The notes beneath the pieces are model-generated. The model had not been told where the DNA came from, did not search any database, and saw only the letters and a program-made list of their open reading frames with translations. 64,000 nt of DNA from Chthoniobacter flavus Ellin428 (GTDB lineage Bacteria; Verrucomicrobiota; Verrucomicrobiia; Chthoniobacterales; Chthoniobacteraceae): assembly GCF_000173075.1 (NCBI RefSeq), contig NZ_ABVL01000005.1:248001-312000 (forward strand), read 5' to 3'. Positions within the stretch are counted from its first letter, which is position 1. Every line of letters begins with the position of its first letter. Shown in pieces: positions 57,331-64,000 of the stretch. The position numbers and the translations under genes are program-made.

Positions 57331-58749
57331 ATGTCCGTCCGTCGTATCTCGAGTCTCTGGTTGCGCCTCGCGCTGCCGTTTTTGCTCTTCGTCGTGGCGG
57401 GATCCACGGCGTTGGCGCTGTGGCTGCATGCGGCGGCGGAACGCGAGTCGCGCCACGTCTTCGCCACGCTCGCGCGGACCAATGCGGATTTCATCAAGAG
57501 CGCGCGCCTGCCGGCCAACGAGCGCGTCGCCGATTACCTCAGCCGCGTTTTGAACATGCACGTCTTCTTTCGGCGGCGGGCCTGGGACATGACAAATAGT
57601 GACGGCGGCCTCGCCATGAGCCAGAGCCAGGAAACGATCCCGCCGGTGACCGGGCCGCTCGAGTCGCATCGCGACCTCCTGCGGACGCTCGGTCCGGAGC
57701 GGGGCATCGTACCCGCGGGGCGGGATTTCGAGGCGATCGCCGTGCCGCTGGAGAATGACCTGAGCCTCATCCTCGTCCGCGAAGTGCAGCCGGCGTGGTC
57801 GTTTCTCGTGCACACCGAGACGCTGGCGTTGCTGGTGGCTTTCTGGGTTTTTTCGGTGGCTCTTGCCTGGGTGTTGGCCAGTGGGTTTGTGCGTCCGCTA
57901 CGGCTGCTGGCGGAGCGCCTGCCACAGATCGAGAACGATCCCGGCGGCGCCTTGCCTGGCGCCGAGCGCTCGGATGAAATCGGCCAACTCGCCCGCGCTT
58001 ATCTCGCCACCCGCGCGCAACTGGCCGAGGAGCGTACGCGCCGCGAGCAGGCCGAACGGCTCGCCATTCTAGGCCGCATGGCTACGGGCCTGGCTCACGA
58101 GATTCGCAATCCGCTGGCGGCGATCCGCATGCACGCCCAGCTCATCGGCTCCGCGCACAATGGCGATCTGGCCAGCACGGCGAACGAATCGTTGCCTGTG
58201 CTGCTCGGCGAGGCCTCGAAGATCGAGGGCCTCGTGCAACAGTGGATGTTCCTGGCGCGTCCGCAGCCGCCGCAAATGACAGCGGCGGATCTCGGCGACA
58301 TCGTAGCCAGCGTCATCCGCACGCTCACCCCGCAAGCGAACCACGCGCGTGTCCGGCTGGTAAATGAAGTGCCTGCCGGCCTGCGAGCGCGGGTCGATAC
58401 CAGCCGCCTCGCCCAGGCCATCGGCAACGTCACGCTCAACGCCGTTCAGGCGATGCCCAAAGGTGGGACGGTGATCATCCGCGGAGAAAATGGCGCGTCC
58501 GTGGTTCTCATTTTTCAGGATACGGGTCCGGGCTTTTCCGAATCCGCACTGCTCCATCATGCGGATCTTTTTTTCTCGGAGAAGGAAGGCGGCATGGGCA
58601 TCGGCATGAGCGTGACCGCGGAAATCCTCAAGGCACATTTTGGCAAACTGCTCGTCTCCAATGCCGCTGAAGGCGGCGCCGTGGTGACGATGGAGCTGCC
58701 CGTAATTCCAACATCCAACACCCAACACCCAACATCCAACCTCCAATGA
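57331..58749 (+). CDS. NtrB-type sensor histidine kinase
   Basis: A 472-residue membrane kinase with two membrane helices (LALPFLLFVVAGSTALALWL, TLALLVAFWVFSVALAWVLASG) around a 140-residue periplasmic domain, a HAMP linker, HisKA (LAHEIRNPLAAIRMHAQL, H256) and HATPase_c (LGNVTLNAVQAM-like IGNVTLNAVQAM, DTGPGFSE, GGMGIGMSVTAEIL). It pairs with the sigma-54 activator encoded next. Its last 13 residues (from PTSNTQHP) are encoded by repeat B3, which also supplies the stop codon, so the native C-terminus was probably shorter. Confidence 0.92.
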   Translation: MSVRRISSLWLRLALPFLLFVVAGSTALALWLHAAAERESRHVFATLARTNADFIKSARLPANERVADYLSRVLNMHVFFRRRAWDMTNSDGGLAMSQSQETIPPVTGPLESHRDLLRTLGPERGIVPAGRDFEAIAVPLENDLSLILVREVQPAWSFLVHTETLALLVAFWVFSVALAWVLASGFVRPLRLLAERLPQIENDPGGALPGAERSDEIGQLARAYLATRAQLAEERTRREQAERLAILGRMATGLAHEIRNPLAAIRMHAQLIGSAHNGDLASTANESLPVLLGEASKIEGLVQQWMFLARPQPPQMTAADLGDIVASVIRTLTPQANHARVRLVNEVPAGLRARVDTSRLAQAIGNVTLNAVQAMPKGGTVIIRGENGASVVLIFQDTGPGFSESALLHHADLFFSEKEGGMGIGMSVTAEILKAHFGKLLVSNAAEGGAVVTMELPVIPTSNTQHPTSNLQ

Positions 58750-58820
58750 AAGAAGCCACCGCGCCTTACGCTTGCGCCATTGGATGTTGGGTGTTGGACG
58801 TTGGATGTTCGATGTTCTGC
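58706..58820. repeat. Inverted repeat, family B copy 3
   Basis: CCAACATCCAACACCCAACA units at 58708-58745 face CATTGGATGTTGGGTGTTGG units at 58778-58816. It spans the kinase 3' end, the gap, and the few bases before the regulator's ATG at 58826. Confidence 0.88.
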
Positions 58821-58825
58821 CTTTC

Positions 58826-60226
58826 ATGACCTCCATCCTCATCATCGAAGACGAACACGCGGTCGCCAGCGCGCTCGGGGCGATTTGCAAGCGGCTCGGT
58901 CACGACGCGCAATTGTGCTCGAGTGGTCAGCGTGGCTTGGAGGAACTGGCGCGCGGCGACTTCGCGCTCGCGATTCTCGACATTGGCCTGCCTGACATGA
59001 GCGGGTTGGAGGTACTCAAGCAGATCCGCCGGCGTGCTCCGGCAATCCCCTCGCTCATCATCACGGCGCACGGCAATCTCGACAACGCGGTGGCCGCGAA
59101 AAAGCTCGGTGCGGCCGGCTATCTCGTGAAGCCGCTCGACCTCCCCGAGGTCCAGGAAACGATCCGCCAACTGGCCAGCCCCGCCGCGGTCCCGACGCCT
59201 TCCGTACAAGCTTCGCCGTCGCTGCTCATCGGTGCCGCGCCGGCCATGCAGCGTTGTTTCGTGGAAATCGCGCACGCTTGCACCAGCGATGCCCCGGTGC
59301 TGATTTCCGGTCCTACCGGCACGGGCAAGACCCTGGCCGCGCGCGTCATTCATACCAATAGCGCCCGCAGCGAAGCGCCCTTCGTCACGCTGCACTGCTC
59401 TGCGCTGCCCGAGCATCTGCTGGAGAGCGAATTGTTCGGCCACGAGAAAGGCTCTTTCACCGGCGCGTTGACCTCGCGCGAAGGCCATCTCGAGCGCGCC
59501 CGCGGTGGAACGCTTTTCCTCGATGAAATCGCGGACATTTCGCCGGCCATCCAGGCGAAGCTCCTGCGCTTTGTGGAAGAGCGCACGTTTACCCGGGTCG
59601 GCGGCCGCGAGGATTTGCGCGTCGATCTCCGTCTCGTGACTGCAACGAATAAAGACCTGCGCGAGGAAGTGCGTGCCGGGCGTTTCCGCGAAGACCTCTA
59701 TTACCGACTGCACGTCCTCGAGATCACCATGCCCGCCCTGCGCGAGCGTCCCGGCGACATCGCGGCGCTGGCCACTTATTTCCTCGGCTCAATCGGCGGA
59801 ACACAACCGCGCCAGCTCGCCCCGGCCACGCTCGATCTGCTCCAGCGCTACACCTGGCCGGGCAACGTCCGCGAACTGCGCAACGCCCTCGAACATGCCA
59901 TTGCCGTTTCGAGTGGCGGCGTGATTTTGCCCCATCATTTCCCGCGGGAATTGCGCGAGACCCGGGACGCCGCCCCGGCCCCATCCGATGTCCTCGATAC
60001 CGCGCTCGGCGCCTGGCTCCAGCGCCAACTCGCCGCTGGGGCGAGCTATCGCGAGATGCACGATGCCTTGGAATCGATGGCGTTGCAGCACCTCCTGGCG
60101 CATTTCGGCGGCAAGCCCACTGTCCTGGCCCGCGAAACCAAGATGAACCGGGTGACCTTGCGAAAAAAGGTCCTGCGACTCGATCGCGGTGAATCGGCCA
60201 TCCCGGATGGCGAGGACGAGGGATAG
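58826..60226 (+). CDS. Sigma-54-dependent response regulator (NtrC family)
   Basis: A 466-residue activator: REC domain (residues 1-120, phosphoacceptor D52 in ILDIGLPDMSG), AAA+ domain (about 140-370: Walker A GPTGTGKTLAARVIH, the sigma-54 contact loop GSFTGAL, Walker B GGTLFLDEIADI, WPGNVRELRNALEH) and a C-terminal Fis-type helix-turn-helix (VLARETKMNRVTLRKKVLRL). It activates transcription at sigma-54 promoters when phosphorylated by the upstream kinase. The ATG at 58826 is chosen; the longer frame from 58772 translates repeat B3. Confidence 0.94.
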   Translation: MTSILIIEDEHAVASALGAICKRLGHDAQLCSSGQRGLEELARGDFALAILDIGLPDMSGLEVLKQIRRRAPAIPSLIITAHGNLDNAVAAKKLGAAGYLVKPLDLPEVQETIRQLASPAAVPTPSVQASPSLLIGAAPAMQRCFVEIAHACTSDAPVLISGPTGTGKTLAARVIHTNSARSEAPFVTLHCSALPEHLLESELFGHEKGSFTGALTSREGHLERARGGTLFLDEIADISPAIQAKLLRFVEERTFTRVGGREDLRVDLRLVTATNKDLREEVRAGRFREDLYYRLHVLEITMPALRERPGDIAALATYFLGSIGGTQPRQLAPATLDLLQRYTWPGNVRELRNALEHAIAVSSGGVILPHHFPRELRETRDAAPAPSDVLDTALGAWLQRQLAAGASYREMHDALESMALQHLLAHFGGKPTVLARETKMNRVTLRKKVLRLDRGESAIPDGEDEG

Positions 60227-60480
60227 CGTCGGGCATCCGGCAGTGGCGCTTTTTCTCCGTCCTCCTCGTAGGGGTTTTGTAGTGATTTTCTAGATTTCGT
60301 CGTGGGTGTTCTATCGAGGAGGCTCAGGTGTTTTCTGCACCGGTCTACGGGATTTCCCCTATTTTAGGCCCGCCAATTGCTCTGATCCCCTCGCCGGAGC
60401 ACACCGGCGGAAGTACTGGACAACTTTCCACCGTTGGTGTGCCCTCTGCCCACCCCGATCGCCCATCTCGACACCCCTCG

Positions 60481-62430
60481 ATGCAATCACTACAGTTCAG
60501 TCGATCAGGGACCATCCGGCATGTCTTGCTGAGGCCGCGCTTTGCATTGGCAGTTGGTAGCGCTTTGCTGGCAGCGGCGTGGATGCTGCCTTCCGCCTTT
60601 GACGACACCTTCGAAACGATCGCCACTCACGATCACCCCTTTTCGAAGACGCCTGAGGTGAAAAAAGGCACGTCGTCCCTCCACGTGGCGATCGCGGGTG
60701 TCGTGCCGAAATACGACGGGAAAACGGATAGCAAATGGTGGGGAAGCGGGGGAGAGGCCGGGCCGGCCGAGTCGCGAGAGAGTTTTGGCAAGACGAGCGG
60801 GGCCACGAGAGGGCCGTCGCTTCTGGGTATGTTACGGCAGCAACTGGGCGACTCCGGTTCCTCCGCAGCCGGGGATTTCGATGCGCCTTTTCGCGACCCA
60901 GGCACTCGCGAAGGCCAACCCCGCTTCGAGTCGATACTCAACCTGCTGGCCCTCAACCCGCTGGGCGACGTGCAGACCATGGCGGCTGCGCTTCCTCCTT
61001 CCGCCATCTTCCGCTCTTCGACAATGCCGCTCCGGGAGAATGCCGTCCCGATCGATGATGGCTCGAGCAGCAGCGCGAACGTCCCGAGTCCCCACTCTTG
61101 GAATAGCTACGCCGCCGTGCCGATTTCGGTGAGCAATGGCAGCCTCGCCCTCAACTCGGCCCCGGCAGCCGCGGTCTCGCCGGTGACGACGACCCCACTG
61201 ACTTCCCCGCCGCTACCCGCAACGAATATCTTCACGCCGGCTCCGTTCCGGGCGAGCAGTGTGAGTATTCCGGCGTCGGTGCCTGTCAGCAGCCCGATCG
61301 TTCCGTCGGTCGCTTCGAGCGCGCCGGCTTCGTCGATCAGCCAGGGCCTGCGAGTGTTTGTCAAAATCCCGTCAGCCGCTCCGACAACGACATCCACGCC
61401 GACCTTCACGACCAGTGCGATTTCCAGTCCTGCTTCCGGAACGACCACCACGCTGGCCAACCCGGTGCTGACCGCATCCAATACGACTGCGACAACGGAT
61501 ATTGGTTATCAATTCGTCCCCGTCGGCAACGCTGGCAATGCGAACGATCTCGCCACCGGCAACAAATTCGGCGCTGTGAGTTACAACTACGATATCGGCA
61601 AGTACGACGTGACGCTGACGCAATACACCGCCTTCCTCAATGCGGTGGCCGCAACGGATGCCTACGGGCTTTACAACGCCTCCATGGCTTCGGATGGCCA
61701 TATCGCGGGAATCAGCCAGACGGGTGTCAATGGCACCTATCATTACACCGTAGTCGGTGATGGGCAGCGGCCGGTGACCTATGTGAGTTGGTTCGACGCC
61801 GCGCGCTTTGCCAACTGGGTGAACAACGGGCAGCCCGTCGGATTGGGTGAGGTGAGTGGCTCGACCGAGGACGGTGCCTACACCTTGCATGGAGCAAATG
61901 CCGGTGTGGCGACCAAAAATGCGAATGCCCAGGTTTGGATTCCCAGCGAGAGCGAATGGTACAAGGCCGCGTATTATGATCCCACCTTGAACGGAGGCGC
62001 GGGTGGCTATTGGAGCGACGCGGCTCAGAGCAATACTTCGCCCGGAAATACGGTTGGCAGTCAGCCGAATCAGGCGAACTACCTTTTTGCCGGCGGCGAC
62101 CCTGTTCACAATCAATCGGGAAACTTCCTGACCGACGTGGGCGCCTTTAGCATGTCGATCAGCCCCTACGGCACCTTCGACCAAATGGGGGATGTCAACG
62201 AGTGGAACGATGGCATCGTCGGTCCGGGGCGAGGCATCCGGGGCGGGGCCTGGGATAGCCTTTCGGCATCGGACCTCCTCTCGACCAATTTCTCCTACAA
62301 CGACCCGACGACCGAGAATGCGGACACCGGCTTCCGTCTCGCGATGATCCCGGAGCCAGCGGCGTGGCCGTCGCTCCTTGGAGGTATCGGTCTGCTCGTG
62401 GCCTGGCGCCGGCGGCGCAACGCGGCATGA
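60481..62430 (+). CDS. SUMF1-fold PEP-CTERM protein
   Basis: About 649 residues (ATG at 60481). An N-terminal hydrophobic stretch (FALAVGSALLAAAWML) is followed by about 330 residues of Ser/Pro/Thr/Ala-rich, low-complexity sequence. Then comes a formylglycine-generating-enzyme-like domain (about 340-620: YQFVPVGNAGNANDLATGN, YDIGKYDVTLTQYTAFLNAV, PVTYVSWFDAARFANWVNN, WIPSESEWYKAAYYDP, GTFDQMGDVNEW, GRGIRGGAWDS, ADTGFRLA). The end is a PEP-CTERM sorting signal (EPAAWPSLLGGIGLLVAWRRRRNAA, shown in the last 25 residues). No Cys in the catalytic region, so it is not a formylglycine maturase. It may be exported and sorted through exosortase. Confidence 0.82.
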   Translation: MQSLQFSRSGTIRHVLLRPRFALAVGSALLAAAWMLPSAFDDTFETIATHDHPFSKTPEVKKGTSSLHVAIAGVVPKYDGKTDSKWWGSGGEAGPAESRESFGKTSGATRGPSLLGMLRQQLGDSGSSAAGDFDAPFRDPGTREGQPRFESILNLLALNPLGDVQTMAAALPPSAIFRSSTMPLRENAVPIDDGSSSSANVPSPHSWNSYAAVPISVSNGSLALNSAPAAAVSPVTTTPLTSPPLPATNIFTPAPFRASSVSIPASVPVSSPIVPSVASSAPASSISQGLRVFVKIPSAAPTTTSTPTFTTSAISSPASGTTTTLANPVLTASNTTATTDIGYQFVPVGNAGNANDLATGNKFGAVSYNYDIGKYDVTLTQYTAFLNAVAATDAYGLYNASMASDGHIAGISQTGVNGTYHYTVVGDGQRPVTYVSWFDAARFANWVNNGQPVGLGEVSGSTEDGAYTLHGANAGVATKNANAQVWIPSESEWYKAAYYDPTLNGGAGGYWSDAAQSNTSPGNTVGSQPNQANYLFAGGDPVHNQSGNFLTDVGAFSMSISPYGTFDQMGDVNEWNDGIVGPGRGIRGGAWDSLSASDLLSTNFSYNDPTTENADTGFRLAMIPEPAAWPSLLGGIGLLVAWRRRRNAA

Positions 62431-62489
62431 TCTTCCGGAAGAGTCGTTTTCGGCTCTGTTTCGCATTGCGGGATTTTGTCTAAACGCAG

Positions 62490-63356
62490 ATGCTCCCGGC
62501 CGCCGTGAAATTCCCCCTCACTTCCCTCTTTCTCGCTTTTGTCGCGGTTGCCACTGCCGCCAGTGCGGCCGCGCGCGATGATTCCGCCGCTGAAAAGCTC
62601 GGCTGGCATCTGGCCACCAAGGCTTACACCTTCCGTGCGATCACGCTCTACGAGACGATCGATATCACGCACGAGCTCGGCCTGAAGTACTTCGAGCTCA
62701 ATCCCACGCAGAAGCTCAGCGCGGAAAATCCGGTGAATACCAACGACACGCTCACGCCGGAATTGCGTGCGGCGCTGAAGGCGAAGTTTGCCGCCGCCGG
62801 GATCAAGGTCACGAACTATGGTGTGGTGAAGCTGACCAATGATGAAGCGGCCGATCGCAAGGTCTTCGACTTCGCCAAGGACATGGGCATCGAGACCATC
62901 GTCTCCGAGCCCACCGCGGATTCCTTCGATCTGCTCGACAAACTCACCGCCGAATACGGCATCAAGGTCGCCATTCACAATCACCCGCAGCCTTCGACCT
63001 ACTTCGATCCTGAGATCGTGTTGAAAGCCATCCAGGGCCATAGCGCGAGTATCGGTGCTTGTGCCGACACCGGCCACTGGACCCGCTCTGGGCTCAACGC
63101 CGTCGATTGCCTCAAGAAGCTCGCCGGCCACGTCATCACCTCGCATTTCAAGGACACGAACGAGGAGAAAAAGGATGTGCCCTATGGGCAGGGCAAGACC
63201 GACATCAAGGGCATGATGGAGGAACTCAAGCGCCAGAATTTCCATGGCACCTTTTCCATGGAATACGAAAGCGGCGCGAAGGGGGAGCAACTCGTCAACG
63301 AGCTCAAGGAGTGCATTGCCTTTTTCGATCGCGAAGCTGCTAATCTCGCCCACTAG
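62490..63356 (+). CDS. Exported sugar phosphate isomerase/epimerase-like protein
   Basis: A 288-residue AP endonuclease family 2/xylose isomerase-like TIM barrel with a signal peptide (FPLTSLFLAFVAVATAASAAA). LKYFELNPTQKLSAEN, YGIKVAIHNHPQPSTYFDPE, SIGACADTGHWTRSGLNAVD, HVITSHFKDTNEEKKDVPYG and HGTFSMEYESG carry the usual His, Asp and Glu metal ligands. Such secreted versions are common in Verrucomicrobiota and Planctomycetota. Substrate unknown. Six bases separate it from the next gene. Confidence 0.9.
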   Translation: MLPAAVKFPLTSLFLAFVAVATAASAAARDDSAAEKLGWHLATKAYTFRAITLYETIDITHELGLKYFELNPTQKLSAENPVNTNDTLTPELRAALKAKFAAAGIKVTNYGVVKLTNDEAADRKVFDFAKDMGIETIVSEPTADSFDLLDKLTAEYGIKVAIHNHPQPSTYFDPEIVLKAIQGHSASIGACADTGHWTRSGLNAVDCLKKLAGHVITSHFKDTNEEKKDVPYGQGKTDIKGMMEELKRQNFHGTFSMEYESGAKGEQLVNELKECIAFFDREAANLAH

Positions 63357-63362
63357 AAATTT

Positions 63363-63926
63363 ATGGAACAACCCGAAGTCCCGTTGGAACAAGTGCAGGA
63401 GCACATCGAACATCACGCCCATCACAACCCGGACACCTTCATCTCGAAGGTCGCGTTGAGCACCGCGATCATCGCGGCCTTGGCGGCGATCACCTCGCTG
63501 CTGGCGGGAGATCATGCCAACGAGGCGATGGTCAGCCAGATCAAGGCTTCGGACCAGTGGGCCTATTACCAGTCCAAGGGCATCAAGTCCGGGGTGCTCA
63601 GCACCAAGATCGCCCTCCTCGATGCCATGGAGAAAAAGCCCAGCGCGAAGGACGAGGAAAAGCTGTCCGAATATAAGAAGGAGCAGGAGGAGATTTCCAA
63701 GGAGGCATCGACTCTGGGGCACGAAGCGGAGGAGCATCTGGCTAAACACAAGAAGCTGGCCGCCGGCGTCACGCTCTTGCAAATCGCCATCGCCGTCGGC
63801 GCGATCTCTGCGCTCACCAAGCGCAAGGTTTTCTGGGGAGTCAGCCTGCTCTTTGCCTTGGGCGGGGTGATCTTCCTCGCCTTGGGCGTCCTCTACACGC
63901 TGCCGGCAGCGCCGCTCCCGCATTAG
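63363..63926 (+). CDS. DUF4337 membrane protein
   Basis: A 187-residue protein. Two membrane regions (VALSTAIIAALAAITSLLAG near residues 30-49, and two at the C-terminus: LLQIAIAVGAISALTKR, VSLLFALGGVIFLALGVLYTL) flank a charged coiled-coil stretch (KPSAKDEEKLSEYKKEQEEISKE). The WAYYQSKGIK motif typical of DUF4337 is present. Function unknown. The last 74 bases of the window after it hold no gene that I can see. Confidence 0.85.
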   Translation: MEQPEVPLEQVQEHIEHHAHHNPDTFISKVALSTAIIAALAAITSLLAGDHANEAMVSQIKASDQWAYYQSKGIKSGVLSTKIALLDAMEKKPSAKDEEKLSEYKKEQEEISKEASTLGHEAEEHLAKHKKLAAGVTLLQIAIAVGAISALTKRKVFWGVSLLFALGGVIFLALGVLYTLPAAPLPH

Positions 63927-64000
63927 CGGGCGGTTGCGGAGTCTAGAGACACGGTGGCGTTCGTCACCGCATGGGATGGCGGTCTTGTAGCGAATTCTCG

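Noticed and set aside
60481..62430. Formylglycine-generating enzyme for the sulfatase at 12901
   Set aside because: The SUMF1-like domain has no cysteine at the catalytic region and the protein is far from the sulfatase gene and sorted to the surface.
62295..63923. 542-residue minus-strand frame
   Set aside because: Antisense to the isomerase-like and DUF4337 genes, both with clear family features.

Overview
The window reads as a high-GC bacterial chromosome segment, most likely from the Verrucomicrobiota (PVC superphylum). The pointers are a planctomycete/verrucomicrobial-type cytochrome (PSCyt1-DUF1549-DUF1553) next to a DUF1501 protein, a secreted sulfatase, a PEP-CTERM protein, a secreted sugar-isomerase-like TIM barrel and a Gld-type ABC cluster. 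I can place it no lower than phylum. dnaA and dnaN lie together at 38.3-40.9 kb with DnaA-box-like 9-mers upstream, so the window probably spans or neighbours the replication origin.

Layout. 0-4 kb: truncated two-component histidine kinase and a large secreted GH71/99-like carbohydrate-active protein. 4-15 kb: PSD1 cytochrome/DUF1501 pair, an isolated fused TssB-TssC contractile-sheath protein, zinc-ribbon thioredoxin, ceramidase-like hydrolase, sulfatase, YjbQ. 15-24 kb: nucleoside-type MFS permease, gluQ, an M16 peptidase pair, DUF4864 and ApbE, argG. 24.5-30 kb: a run of small membrane proteins, a radical SAM enzyme resembling the Tes/MJ0619 family, an Lgt-like protein and a beta-lactamase-fold hydrolase. 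30-36 kb: rhodanese, L,D-transpeptidase, zinc-ribbon proteins, a response regulator, argA. 36-41 kb: sodium/solute symporter, putative oriC, dnaA, dnaN, tRNA-Leu(CAG). 41-45.4 kb: ECF sigma/anti-sigma-like/Spy-like operon, hybrid histidine kinase, ubiE/menG. 45.7-51.3 kb: Gld-type ABC operon (ATPase, permease, GldG-like, DUF4340). 51.3-57.1 kb: HtrA protease, SGNH hydrolase, YmdB phosphodiesterase, TonB and an outer-membrane-type protein. 57.3-64 kb: NtrB/NtrC-type pair, a SUMF1-fold PEP-CTERM protein, a sugar isomerase-like protein and a DUF4337 protein.

Two features cut across the annotation. First, at least seven genes, including the essential dnaN (twice), carry single-base frameshifts, mostly in short homopolymers; this looks like residual long-read assembly error, and I annotate those genes across the shift. 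Second, the window is rich in inverted-repeat elements of at least six families (A: TTAATC-type, four copies; B: CCAACATCCAAC-type, three; C: GGAATTCGGAATGCGG-type, two; plus single long-armed elements). Families B and C also occur in frame inside or at the ends of coding regions, like the palindromic elements that enter Rickettsia proteins.

Best leads for something undescribed: the radical SAM/Lgt-like/membrane-protein cluster at 25.5-28.9 kb and the repeat insertions in its radical SAM enzyme; the orphan TssB-TssC fusion; and a structured, terminator-ended candidate small RNA at about 55.18-55.33 kb.
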